Both the position numbers and the translations under genes were made by a program. The notes under the pieces are model-generated. The model searched no databases and was not told the origin of the DNA. It saw nothing but the letters and a program-made list of their open reading frames with translations. 64,000 nt of DNA. Origin: Streptomyces sp. cg36 (GTDB lineage: Bacteria; Actinomycetota; Actinomycetes; Streptomycetales; Streptomycetaceae). Position 1 is the first letter of the stretch. Every line of letters starts with the position of its first letter. The DNA lies in the NCBI RefSeq assembly GCF_041080675.1, contig NZ_CP163521.1, forward strand, positions 301,793 through 365,792, given 5' to 3'. Positions 25,846 through 34,063 of this stretch are shown here, one piece after another.

Positions 25846-26695
25846 GAGATCATCTCATTTGGTGAGTCTGCGGTAGCAGATGAGTGTGCAGGCAATGCTG
25901 GTGAAAGCGAGGAAGTGGATTGCTTTGCGCTCGTAGCGGCGGTGCAGGCGGCGGCATCCGGCAAGCCAGGACATCGTGCGTTCGATGGTCCAGCGGTGGC
26001 GCCCGAGTCGTTCGGAGGATTCGATGCCTTTGCGGGCGATGCGGGGTGTGATGTGCCGGGAGCGGAGCCATTGCCGCAGGTGGCGGTTGTCGTAGGCCTT
26101 GTCAGCGTGGAGCTTGGCGGGACGGCGTCGACGCGGCCCGCGGCGGGACCGGATGGGCGGTATGCCGCGCACGAGCGGCTCAAGTGCCTGGCTGTCGTGA
26201 AGATTCGCGCCGGAGACGCCGATGGAAAGGGGCAGGCCCGTCCGATCGGTGATCAAGTGGATCTTCGAGCCGTACTTGCCCCGATCCACAGGATTCGGGC
26301 CCGTCAGGTCCCCTTTTTCAAAGCCCGCATGTTCACCGAGTCGATCGCACACCGCGACCAGTCCAGCTCGCCACAGGCGCCGAGTTCGTCGAGCACCAGG
26401 CGGTGCAGCTTCGCCCACACCCGCAGCCGGCTCCACTCCATGAACCGACGGTGGGCCGTCGCCCCGGAAGGCCCGAACACCGGCGGGACCTGCGACCACG
26501 TACACCCCGTCGTCGCCACGAAGATGATCGACGCCAGCACCTCACGGTCCCCGTACCGACGCCGGCCACCACCCTGCGGACGCGTCGGCGCCTCCGGCAC
26601 CACCCGCTGGAACAACTCCCACAACCCGTCCGGCACCAACCGCTCAACCATCAACACACCTACAGGCTACCGGATTCTCCAAATGAGATGATCTC
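25846..26695. mobile_element. IS5-family (IS427-type) insertion sequence, 850 bp
   Basis: The terminal inverted repeats GAGATCATCTCATTTGG at 25846 and its complement ending at 26695 are perfect over 17 bases. TA precedes the left end and TA follows the right end, a two-base duplication normal for this group. It encodes one two-frame transposase on the minus strand. An IS701-family element later inserted exactly at its right end. Confidence 0.88.
25855..26657 (-). CDS. IS5-family transposase in two overlapping frames (probable programmed frameshift)
   Basis: Frame A (26657 to 26304) carries LVPDGLWELFQRVVPEAPTR, WSQVPPVFG and CAIDSVNMRALKKGT with the first Asp. Frame B continues to 25855 with GKYGSKIHLITDRTG, KLHADKAYDN (second Asp) and RRWTIERTMSWLAGCRRL (Glu). 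The switch falls at a run of A and G (AAAAAGGGG on the coding strand), a typical slippery site in this family, so the split is likely functional rather than decay. The intact ends support an active element. Confidence 0.85.
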
Positions 26696-26698
26696 TAA

Positions 26699-28102
26699 TA
26701 CTGCAACGGTCTTTTCTGTGACGGGTGGGTAGGTCGGTCGTTGGTGTGGTTATGGGTGGGGACGACGTTGTTGATGTCAGGTTGTGGGCCGGGGAACTGA
26801 GTGCGGTGCACGGGCGGTTCGTGCACCGGTTCAATCGGGAAGAGCCGCGGCAGTCGGCGCTTGCCTATATGCGGGGGCTGATTGCTCCGCTGGAGCGGAA
26901 GAACGGCTGGACACTCGCGGAGGAAGCCGGTCACGCGAGTCCTGATCGCATCCATCGACTGCTGAATCGGATTGAATGGGACGCTGACGAGGTCCTGGAC
27001 GATGTGCGCGACTACGTGGTTTCCCACCTCGGGGACCGGGATGCGGTCCTGATCATCGATGACACCGGCTTCCTCAAGAAGGGCACCCGCTCCGCCGGCG
27101 TCCAGCGGCAGTACTCCGGCACCGCCGGACGCACCGAGAACAGCCAGATCGGCGTGTTCCTCGCCTACGCCACCCACCGCGGGCGCACGTTGATCGACCG
27201 GCGTCTGTATCTGCCCACGTCATGGACCGACGATCGGGAAAGATGTCGGCAGGCCGGCATCGACGACACTGTCGCCTTCGAGACCAAAGTGGCCATGGCC
27301 AGGGCGATGGTCCGCAGGGCGATCGCGGACAGGATCCCGTTCGGATGGGTGACGGCGGATGCCGCCTACGGCTACAGCAAGGGCTGGCGCTTCGAGCTGG
27401 AACAGGCCGATGTCTTCCATGTGATGGCCACCACCCGGCACGACACCGTCGTCACCCGCTGGTCCATCGACCACCCCGTCCACGACCTGTTCCCCGGCCT
27501 GCCGCGGCAGGCATGGAAACGCCGCTCCTGCGGCCAGGGCGCCCACGGCCCACGGGTCTATGACTGGGCCCGCGTCGAGGTCCGGCCATGGCACCGCGAA
27601 GACCGCCGGCACTGGGTGATCGCCCGCCGCAGCGTCCGACGGCCCGAAGAGATCTCCTATTACATCGCCTACTGCCCCGCCGAAACCACGCTCGACAAGC
27701 TGATCTCGGTTGCGGGCAGCCGGTGGGCCGTGGAGGAGTGCTTCCAGAGCGCGAAGCAGGAGTGCGGCCTGGACGACTACCAGGTCCGCCGCTACCCCGG
27801 CTGGCACCGCCACATGACCCTGGCCATGGCCGCCCACGCCGCCCTGACCGTCGTGCGCGCCCGCGCACTCGACACGGAGAAAGCAGAAACGGATCCTCCG
27901 GACTCATCCACCTCAGCCTCGCCGAGATCAGACGCCTGACCCACCGCCTCACCCACCGCCGGCCCGCATCCGTCGAGCACATCCTGCACTGGTCCCACTG
28001 GCGCCGGAAAAGGCAGTACCAGGCCCGCCTCAGCCACTACAAACGACGCGGCCACACACCACCAGAAACTGCCCACCCGTCACAGAAAAGACCGTTGCAG
28101 TA
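26699..28102. mobile_element. IS701-family insertion sequence, 1404 bp
   Basis: Inverted repeats of about 30 bases begin TACTGCAACGGTCTTTTCTG at 26699 and end at 28102 on the other strand. CTAA at 26695-26698 and CTAA at 28103-28106 form an exact four-base duplication, the YTAR type expected for IS701. The left duplication includes the last base of the IS427-type element, proving this insertion came second. Confidence 0.9.
26752..27939 (+). pseudogene. IS701-family transposase, C-terminal frameshift
   Basis: About 395 residues from ATG 26752. The DDE residues sit in LIIDDTGFLKKG, GWVTADAAYGYSKGW and WAVEECFQSAKQECGLDDYQVR, all intact. After RALDTEKAE the frame runs to an early stop at 27939, while the usual family ending (GLIHLSLAEIRRL, HILHWSHWRRKRQYQARLSHY) continues in another frame to 28106. 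A one-base change near 27885 therefore replaces the C-terminus. The catalytic core remains, so some activity is possible. Confidence 0.82.
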
Positions 28103-28106
28103 CTAA

Positions 28107-28620
28107 CTCCTCGCCGCGCTCACGCCCACCGCTCTCGGCCAGCTCCTCAGCCACCAACGCTCCTTGACTACATAGGGTGTTGCCCAAGGCGCACATCTTG
28201 CATGACGGCCCGCAGGAGCCACGGCGAAATCGCAAAAGATTCCAATAAGGCACATACAGCCGAAGCCGCGAGAAGCAGTCGACCGCTTCATCAGTGGTAC
28301 GAGCCCCTACCCGCACGGTCAATGTGGCGACCCCTGGCGCCTCATGGCGGACACACGGACCGACGACGCGGCGGTGTCCACGGATCTGTGACCGTGCTGG
28401 CTCCATACGCCGCGTGCTGTTCGTCGCCCGCCGCCCGGCGAGGAACATCGTGCCCGATCCGGTCTCGGCCTCTGGGCGGCTACGACCATCCAGGTCGTGC
28501 GAATGGAACCAGCCGGACCACAAGCCCTCCGCGGCCGTCGTAAGAGCGGGGAGCGCGGGGCCAGGCGGAGAGGGGGGTGGTGGTGCGGCAACGGCGGCAG
28601 ATGGATGACGGGGGATCGCC
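28107..28620. other. no gene recognised
   Basis: About 500 bases after the IS701 right end. Open frames here have inconsistent codon bias and no recognisable motif. No RNA gene or terminator was identified. Confidence 0.4.
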
Positions 28621-29376
28621 GTGGCCACCGGCTACCTGCGTGAACCAGACATCGACCTGCCTATGCCCGGCCCCGACTTCGCCCATCAAATCCGCGCACT
28701 CCTCGAGACGGCAGCCCACCGGCCAGCCGTCCCCAGACCCCTTCCCGCCCGCCCTGCGGAAGAGGCGACCGTACCGCCCGCCGGGCCCGGCTTCCACTGC
28801 CACGGCTGCTGGAAGGCCCAGCAGGCCCGGCTGGATGAGGAGAAAGCGAAGGCCGAGGCGAAAGAGCGGGCCAGCGAGCGCATCGGCCCCGCGCTGGTCG
28901 CCGCCGCCTGGGGGCCGAGGGCAGCTGCTGCTCCTCCAGCAGCAGCTCGGGAACGTCCGACAAAGGCGTCACCTACTCCGGCAATGTGCTGCTCGGCCGC
29001 CGGCCTGGCCCGCCGGAGCGGCGACCGCAGGATCGAACGCCTCGCCACCCAGCACCTCGCCCGCCACCAGGCCGACGCCGGCCACTGGCACCAAGGCCTC
29101 ACCACCACCGACCGGGCCCTGGAGTTCGACTACCGGCCCGGTGCCACCGACATCCCCCACATCCTGCTGCTCATCATCAAGGGCGAAGCACTCGTGGGCC
29201 TCGGCCACCACACCGACGGCGCCACCCAACTCGACCTCGCCGCCCGCGAGGCGGAGGCCGCCGGCTACGACGACGGCACGGTCCGCGCCCTCGCCGCCCT
29301 CCTGCGCGCGGCACCGGACCCCGACATCCAGGCACGGTACGACACGGCACTCGCACGACTCACCACCCGGGCCTGA
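28621..29376 (+). CDS. hypothetical protein with TPR-like C-terminal half
   Basis: GTG 28621, with GGGGGA upstream, gives 251 residues. The first part is Pro-rich and ends in a charged helix (ARLDEEKAKAEAKERASERI) preceded by CHGCW. The second half (HLARHQADAGHWHQGLTTTDRALEFDY, ILLLIIKGEALVGLGHHTDGATQLDLAAREAEAAG) has the alternating helices of tetratricopeptide-type repeats. Residues 100-130 are low-complexity Ala/Pro and may hide a compensated frameshift. No specific family is known. Confidence 0.5.
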   Translation: MATGYLREPDIDLPMPGPDFAHQIRALLETAAHRPAVPRPLPARPAEEATVPPAGPGFHCHGCWKAQQARLDEEKAKAEAKERASERIGPALVAAAWGPRAAAAPPAAARERPTKASPTPAMCCSAAGLARRSGDRRIERLATQHLARHQADAGHWHQGLTTTDRALEFDYRPGATDIPHILLLIIKGEALVGLGHHTDGATQLDLAAREAEAAGYDDGTVRALAALLRAAPDPDIQARYDTALARLTTRA

Positions 29377-29516
29377 CCACAGCCGCACCCACACCAGCGG
29401 GGTGGTGGATAGGAACGTGTCATCGGCCCCGGCACAGCACCGGACCGCCGATGGCGTGCAGGCCGTCGGCAGTGCGGGCTTGCGTGACCCCGGTGGACAA
29501 AGATCGTTGGCGGGGC

Positions 29517-29942
29517 ATGACCAACACTGCCAGGCGTGTACTCGCCTCCCTTGCTCTTGCCGGGGCGCTTCTCGCCTTCTCCGGAACGGTCCATGCTGAC
29601 ACCGCCGCCAACGGGGGTGCCAATCAGCCGCGGTCGGGCGACTCCTTGCGTTCCGTGCGCGTGGCCATTCCGGAGCGTGCGTTTCGCACGTTGAGTCTGA
29701 TCGACGCCGGCGAGTGGCCGCCGAACGATGCTTCAGGTACCAAGGGGGGTGCCACCTTGCCGAATCGCAACGGAGCATTGCCCCGCACCCATGGTGATGG
29801 CAGCCCGATTCACTACCGGCAGTGGGACGTCAACCGCAAGGAGCCCGGCCAGGCCCGGGATTCGGAGCGCATCGTCACCGGCGACGACGGCAGCGCCTGG
29901 TACAGCGCTGACCTGTTCCGTACATTCCAGCGCATGCGCTGA
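29517..29942 (+). CDS. secreted guanyl-specific ribonuclease (RNase N1/Sa family)
   Basis: ATG 29517 gives 141 residues. A signal peptide (RRVLASLALAGALLAFSGTVHA) ends at an Ala-x-Ala site. The mature domain follows the microbial RNase pattern: TLSLIDAGEWPPN, LPNRNGALP, HYRQWDV and RIVTGDDGSAWYSADLFRTFQRM, where the E/R/H catalytic set of RNase Sa maps to this region. It would cleave extracellular or competitor RNA after guanosine. Two Cys of RNase Sa are absent. No barstar-like inhibitor gene was found next to it. Confidence 0.82.
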   Translation: MTNTARRVLASLALAGALLAFSGTVHADTAANGGANQPRSGDSLRSVRVAIPERAFRTLSLIDAGEWPPNDASGTKGGATLPNRNGALPRTHGDGSPIHYRQWDVNRKEPGQARDSERIVTGDDGSAWYSADLFRTFQRMR

Positions 29943-30342
29943 GCGTGCGGGGAAGAACTCAGCGCGAGTGAGAGGGCGCTGGGGGCTCTTCCGGCTTCAA
30001 TGAGACGAACCCACGGCCACCAAGGCGGGCCGGCAGTACGCGCTCCGATCGACGGCACGGTGACAACAGACAGCAGCCGGGCCGGATCTCTCCCGCTCGC
30101 CCGTCGGCCAGTCCCCGCGTCCGGCCCGCCGCGCCGGACGGGCACGGCCAGGAGCGGGAGCGGGAGCCCGGGCCGGGGTGTGAGGGTTGCCGGGGGTGTG
30201 GGGTGAGAGCGCCTCGTTCCTGTGTTGTAGGCCGCAGGGGTGAATCCGCCGTACAGCCTGGTCTGTGGTGCATCCAGGAAGGCGCGTGGGCGGGAAGTCT
30301 GCCCGCGCCGGAACTTCCGGCTCTGCAAGGAGAGGACATTCC

Positions 30343-30684
30343 ATGCGACTTCGTAACGCGCTCGTCGCGTCGGCCAGCGCCCTGCTGCTGGGTCTGACGT
30401 TCGCCAACCCGGCCCAGGCGGCCTCGGGCGATTTTCTCTACACCTACATCGGCACCGGCGGGATCAGGGTGAACGGCCAGCTGGCCGACCCCGAAAGCGG
30501 GGTGTGCATCGACATCCCCGAGACGGTCGGCAACGACTTCCCCGCGCTCGCCCCGAGGAACCTCACCACCTCCACCGCGACCGTCTTCCTCGACGCCAAC
30601 TGTGACGGTGACGTCTACTACGTGATGCCCCCCGGCAAGAAGCTCGGTGACCGCCTCCGGTTCCGCTCCGTCCTCTTCAGCTGA
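30343..30684 (+). CDS. small secreted protein
   Basis: A 113-residue protein from ATG 30343 with AAGGAGAGG about ten bases upstream. The signal peptide RNALVASASALLLGLTFANPAQA is clear. The mature 90 residues (GDFLYTYIGTGGIRVNGQ, GVCIDIPETVGNDFPALAPRNLT, TVFLDANCDGDVYYVMPPG) are rich in beta-forming residues with two Cys that may form a disulfide. The style recalls small Streptomyces proteins related to beta/gamma-crystallin or I36 folds. A hairpin terminator follows at 30696. Confidence 0.65.
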   Translation: MRLRNALVASASALLLGLTFANPAQAASGDFLYTYIGTGGIRVNGQLADPESGVCIDIPETVGNDFPALAPRNLTTSTATVFLDANCDGDVYYVMPPGKKLGDRLRFRSVLFS

Positions 30685-30695
30685 CCCACCACCGC

Positions 30696-30722
30696 CGGGG
30701 CGGAACAACAACTCCCGCCCCG
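30696..30722 (+). terminator. hairpin terminator after secreted protein gene
   Basis: CGGGGCGG (30696-30703) pairs with CCGCCCCG (30715-30722) across an 11-base A-rich loop, 12 bases after the stop codon. There is no U-tract, as is common in Streptomyces. Confidence 0.55.
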
Positions 30723-30796
30723 CGGCCACCCGGCCACCCCGCCCGGGTGTGCATGAGCAGCACAACGACCGGATGATCCAAAAGAAGCGGTAAACG

Positions 30797-30845
30797 CCCC
30801 GGCCCCCGGTCCGGCCCGCCCCCAGGGTGGTCCCATCCCGGACAT
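30797..30845 (+). repeat. repeated intergenic element, copy A
   Basis: The stretch containing CCCCGGTCCGG and GGGTGGTCCCATCCCGGAC recurs with few changes at about 51880-51925, in the same orientation and also between genes. Nothing coding is shared. It may be an operator, a promoter or a recombination remnant. Confidence 0.5.
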
Positions 30846-31036
30846 GGGGCCCGCGGGGCGCGACCCCTGCCCGGCCGCACGCCCCGTGAAGCGGAGACGG
30901 CCGGGCGGGGGCACATTGCCGTGCAGGCCGCACCCGTCCCGCCCCGACAGATCGACAGCTGCGGCACGGGAGCCTGCAGTCATCACCGAGAACCGTGTAC
31001 ACGGCCTCGGTACCGTCTCGCCGTTGACCGGGCGGG

Positions 31037-31490
31037 GTGGACGCGGGTCCGGCTCGCAGCCAGGCTGCCCGTGCCGCCTGTTCGTCGCCGGTGCGGGCGA
31101 GGAGCTGGTGGAGGTCGGCGCGGTCGGCGCGGGTTTGGCGGCTTGTCCAGGTCCACGCCGAGCAGCAGCCCGTCCTGTTCCCACGCGGCGGGGGCCTTGA
31201 GGTCGCCGTGGCGAGCCTGATAGGCGGTGGCGGCCTGCATGACCCGCTCCAGATCGAAGCTCACCGGATCGGAGACAACGGTGTTCTTGAGCCAGTCCAC
31301 CACCGCCCGCGACGAGCGCTGACGGGTTAGACGCGGCATCCCGGCCAGCTCCCGCGCTCGCTCCGCACGAGCCTCCCGCTCCTCTTGGCTGGACAGCGCG
31401 AGATACCCGCTCCGGCTGCTCGGCCCCGCCGCCGCGGGGCCGCCGTCGGGCTCGTAGGACTGTACGACGCGCAGCATGTTGACCACCGGG
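31037..31490 (-). pseudogene. helicase-associated-domain fragment (frameshifted)
   Basis: On the minus strand, SSRAVVDWLKNTVVSDPVSF, LERVMQAATAYQARHGDLKAP and WEQDGLLLGVDLD resemble the helicase-associated repeats (W..N...A..Y...HG.L..P) found in the terminal helicase at 60882-63446. After DLDK the sensible continuation (ADLHQLLARTGDEQAAR) is in a different frame. No start or helicase core is present. It is probably a displaced piece of a telomere-linked helicase gene. Confidence 0.35.
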
Positions 31491-31564
31491 TCCCGGTCTG
31501 CAGTGCGCACGTCCTTGTCACCGGCGGGGCCTTCCAGATGGAGGGCGGGGGTGCTGGAACAGGC

Positions 31565-31680
31565 ACCGCAGCCGTGTTGACTCGGGTGCGGCCCAGGGGC
31601 ATCAGAAGGGGACGGCGAGACGGCGTGAAGAGCAGTCCGGAGTACGTGGTCGACACCGCGAACGGCGACCGGGGTGGGGG
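31565..31680 (+). pseudogene. truncated copy of the 50866 gene start
   Basis: About 110 bases match the region around 50812-50920, including the leader CATCAGAAGGGGACGGCGAG and codons for VKSSPEYVVDTANGDR. After GDR the similarity ends abruptly and the frame is lost. This is the 5' end of a duplicated gene, in the same orientation as the full copy. Confidence 0.6.
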
Positions 31681-31921
31681 CGACGGCTGGGTGCGAGCGA
31701 CGGCTGGGTCTTGACCGTGACAGCGTCGGCGTCGGCGTCGGCGTGGTGCGGGGACGGGCGTGGTCGGGTCCACCGGGGTGTGACCGCGGCGGCGGCTTCC
31801 TGGAGGCGTGGTTCCGGTGCGCGGAGGCCGACGCCGCGGTCGTTGAGTGCTGGTACCCGGGAATCGGTGCATGACCCGCACCGCGCCCGTGCTGATTTCT
31901 CAGGTGCCTGTGCGGATATGC

Positions 31922-31964
31922 GTGTGGGGGCTGCCCATCCTGACAGGATGGGCAGCCCCCACAC
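31922..31964 (-). terminator. strong hairpin terminator of hydrophobic-protein gene
   Basis: A 21-bp perfect inverted repeat (arms 31922-31942 and 31944-31964, beginning GTGTGGGGGCTGCCCATC) lies 23 bases beyond the stop codon of the minus-strand gene at 31987-32148. It is the most stable hairpin seen in the interior of the window. Confidence 0.75.
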
Positions 31965-31986
31965 GGTGATGATGTGCGGTTGGTGT

Positions 31987-32148
31987 CTACCAGCGATACC
32001 AGCGTGCACTTCCGCCCTTGGGACGGGCGATGAACCCGAGCAGCCAGACAACGATCACGATGACGGCGATCCACCACAGCGCCTTGAGTGCGAATCCCGC
32101 ACCGAAGAGGAGCAGTGCCAGCAGAAGAACGAGAAGCAGGGGAACCAT
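31987..32148 (-). CDS. small hydrophobic membrane protein
   Basis: ATG 32148 with GGAGG nine bases upstream gives 53 residues. Two membrane segments (VPLLLVLLLALLLFGAGFAL and WWIAVIVIVVWLLGFIA) are followed by a basic tail KGGSARWYRW. Such proteins are common in Streptomyces and are annotated only as hydrophobic protein. It is divergent from the CsbD gene, with a shared 250-base promoter region, suggesting joint stress control. It ends at a very strong hairpin. Confidence 0.75.
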   Translation of the reverse strand: MVPLLLVLLLALLLFGAGFALKALWWIAVIVIVVWLLGFIARPKGGSARWYRW

Positions 32149-32400
32149 AGTTATCAACCTCCGGGCCACCGGATGCCCTGGTGCTGTGGTTCTACACCGT
32201 GCAGACGCGGCTGTTTATAAGATTCTTGACCGGGAAACTTCTTGGTTCCCTCCGCCGACGGGGTGAGTCGTGTGGCCGGTGCCGGGCTGGTGTCCGGCGT
32301 CTTGAAAAAAAGTGTGCCGGTTGCTGTTTGCGACGTGGCGCGGGGGACATCCGTGCTGTGAGCGGGATTTTCTTTCGTATTGCGTGAGGAGTTGAGTGCT

Positions 32401-32574
32401 GTGGCTGGCGATGAGAAGGCCAAGGCGAAGGTCGAGCAGGCCAAGGGCAAGGTCAAGGAGACGGTCGGCCGGGCGGTCGGCAACGAGCGTTTGGAGGCCG
32501 AGGGACGGGCGGAGCAGGCCAAGGGCGATGCCCGTGGCGCGAAGGAGAAGGTCAAGGACGTCTTCAAGGGCTGA
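32401..32574 (+). CDS. CsbD-family stress protein
   Basis: GTG 32401 with GAGGAG eight bases upstream gives 57 residues. The sequence is Lys/Glu/Ala-rich and helical (GDEKAKAKVEQAKGKVKETVG, NERLEAEGRAEQAKGDA, AKEKVKDVFKG), the standard CsbD pattern. CsbD proteins are general-stress proteins of unknown mechanism, usually under SigB-type sigma factors. A truncated SigB-type sigma gene lies just downstream at 32817. A 12-bp hairpin ends the gene. Confidence 0.9.
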   Translation: MAGDEKAKAKVEQAKGKVKETVGRAVGNERLEAEGRAEQAKGDARGAKEKVKDVFKG

Positions 32575-32600
32575 CCTGGACCGTATCTCTGGTGCTTTTC

Positions 32601-32641
32601 GGTGGTGGGGGTCACAACCCGTGGGTTTTACCCCCACCACC
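32601..32641 (+). terminator. hairpin terminator after CsbD gene
   Basis: GGTGGTGGGGGT (32601-32612) pairs perfectly with ACCCCCACCACC (32630-32641), 27 bases after the stop codon. Confidence 0.7.
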
Positions 32642-32816
32642 AGGTCTGCCACGGAGTCTTCGGTGCAGTCGGCTGGCGAGCTCTTCCGTATCATTTCGGC
32701 GTGGCGGAGCGGGATTCGTGTAGGGGGCGTCAGCCGATTTTCCCCATGTCTGTGAGGCGGGCCCTTCGACCGTGGGCCCGCCTCACAGGTTTGATGTTCC
32801 CGGTTCAGGCTGTAGT

Positions 32817-32998
32817 TCAGGCCGTATTGGCGAGCATGCTACTGCGGAGCTTGGTGAGGATCCGGTAAAGGAGGCGGGAGACCTGCATCTGGGAAATGCC
32901 GAGCTCGGCACCGATCTGAGCCTGAGTGAGTTCGTATCCGAAGCGCATACTGACAATGCGCCTTTCACGCTCGTCGAGCTGGTCGATGAGGGGTGCTA
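32817..32998 (-). pseudogene. C-terminal remnant of SigB/SigF-type sigma factor
   Basis: The minus strand reads LAPLIDQLDERERRIVSMRF, GYELTQAQIGAELGISQMQVSRLLYRIL and TKLRSSMLANTA up to TGA 32817-32819. This is region 4 of a stress-response sigma factor of the SigB/F/G group. The 5' part, about 200 residues, is missing because an IS630-type end starts at 32999. There is no start codon, so the fragment cannot be expressed alone. Confidence 0.85.
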
Positions 32999-33235
32999 GT
33001 GACCTGAGTCAGAGATTCGTCGGCAGTATGTGGCGACTTTGTCGAGGATGTCGTCGGCGGTCTTCGTCCAGATGAAGGGGCGTGGGTTGTCGTTCCAGTC
33101 GGTGAGCCAGTTGCGGATGTCTCGTTCCAGTGCCTGGACGGAGCGGTGGATACCGCGTTTGAGTTTCTTCTGCGTGAGTTCGGCGAACCACCGCTCCACG
33201 AGGTTCAGCCAGGATGGGGTCTGTACCGTCAACGG
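32996..33235 (-). pseudogene. IS630-family transposase C-terminal remnant
   Basis: On the minus strand, TPSWLNLVERWFAELTQKKL, HRSVQALERDIRNWLTDWND and FIWTKTADDILDKVA match the last third of IS630-type transposases, including the final catalytic Glu in LVERWF. The frame ends at TAG created at the junction with the sigma gene. The N-terminal two thirds have been replaced by an IS256 fragment. Confidence 0.82.
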
Positions 33236-33263
33236 TGGATCTTCGAACAGGAAGTAACACCTG

Positions 33264-33657
33264 ATGACAAACGTGATCGTCTCGGCTGAGGCCGTCGAGG
33301 AAGTGAAGCCCGCCGGGGCACGGGACACCCTGGACGACCAGCTGATCAGCCAGCTGGTGGACCGGGCGAAGGCCGACGGGATCAAACTGACCGGCCAGGG
33401 CGGGCTGCTGCAGCAGCTGACGAAGAAGATCCTCGAGTCCGCCCTCGAAGGCGAGATCACCGACCACCTCGGCCACGACAAGCATGAGAAGACGACCAGC
33501 GGCAACACTCGCAACGGCACCCGGTCCAAGACTGTCCTCACGGAGGTCGGACCGGTCGCCATCGACGTCCCGCGCGACCGGGAGGGCAGCTTCGAGTCGA
33601 AGATCGTGAAGAAGCGGCAGCGCCGGCTGACCGGCGTCGACGAGATGGTGCTCTCGC
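33264..33657 (+). pseudogene. IS256-family transposase N-terminal remnant
   Basis: ATG 33264 starts a frame with GLLQQLTKKILESALEGEITDHLGHDKH, GNTRNGTRSKTVLTEVGPVA and IDVPRDREGSFESKIVKKRQ, the N-terminal domain of IS256-type (mutator) transposases. The match stops at GVDEMVLSL, before the DDE domain, where an IS110 fragment begins. About two thirds of the gene are missing. Confidence 0.85.
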
Positions 33658-33714
33658 TTTCACGTCCACCTTGCTGATGTCGATCCCCGCACAGCGTTCG
33701 TGGATCACTTCCAT
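33657..33714 (-). pseudogene. IS110-family transposase N-terminal remnant
   Basis: The minus strand from ATG 33714 reads MEVIHERCAGIDISKVDVKA, the hallmark start of IS110-family DEDD transposases (the D in GIDISK is catalytic). It breaks off against the IS256 fragment after about 19 codons. Confidence 0.65.
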
Positions 33715-33953
33715 CGCCCCGGCACCCCCTTCCGTGATCGGCCGCGAGCACGCGACCGCCCGGCAGGGGTCCGGCAGGCCAAAGACTCTGATTCACGTGC
33801 TCGAAGCAACACATCCGGGTGCCTGTCATGGACCCCCAGCGTCCTACTGACCCGCGGGCTCGGAACGCACCAAGAAGACTCGACGTCCGCCGGACGGCCA
33901 CACACCGATTTTCACGCCCACAGGGTGTCGCCGTCAGGCGCACCGGATTACTG

Positions 33954-34063
33954 ACCCGTCACCGCGGCGGGGCGCGGCGGTCGCCGGGCGGCTTGCTCCG
34001 GGCTGTGGTGTCGCACGGGAGCAGGGGTACGCATCTTCACTGGTTCGGACGCGAGAGCGCCCA
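33954..34063 (+). repeat. 110-bp direct repeat, copy A
   Basis: The segment starting CTGACCCGTCACCGCGGCGG and ending ACTGGTTCGGACGCGAG is about 85% identical to 55960-56072, in the same orientation. Both copies are intergenic. See copy B. Confidence 0.7.

Noticed and set aside
30983..32077. A 364-codon minus-strand frame
   Set aside because: Only the segment 31037-31490 reads like protein; the rest overlaps a truncated duplicate and a terminator, so the long frame is not a gene.
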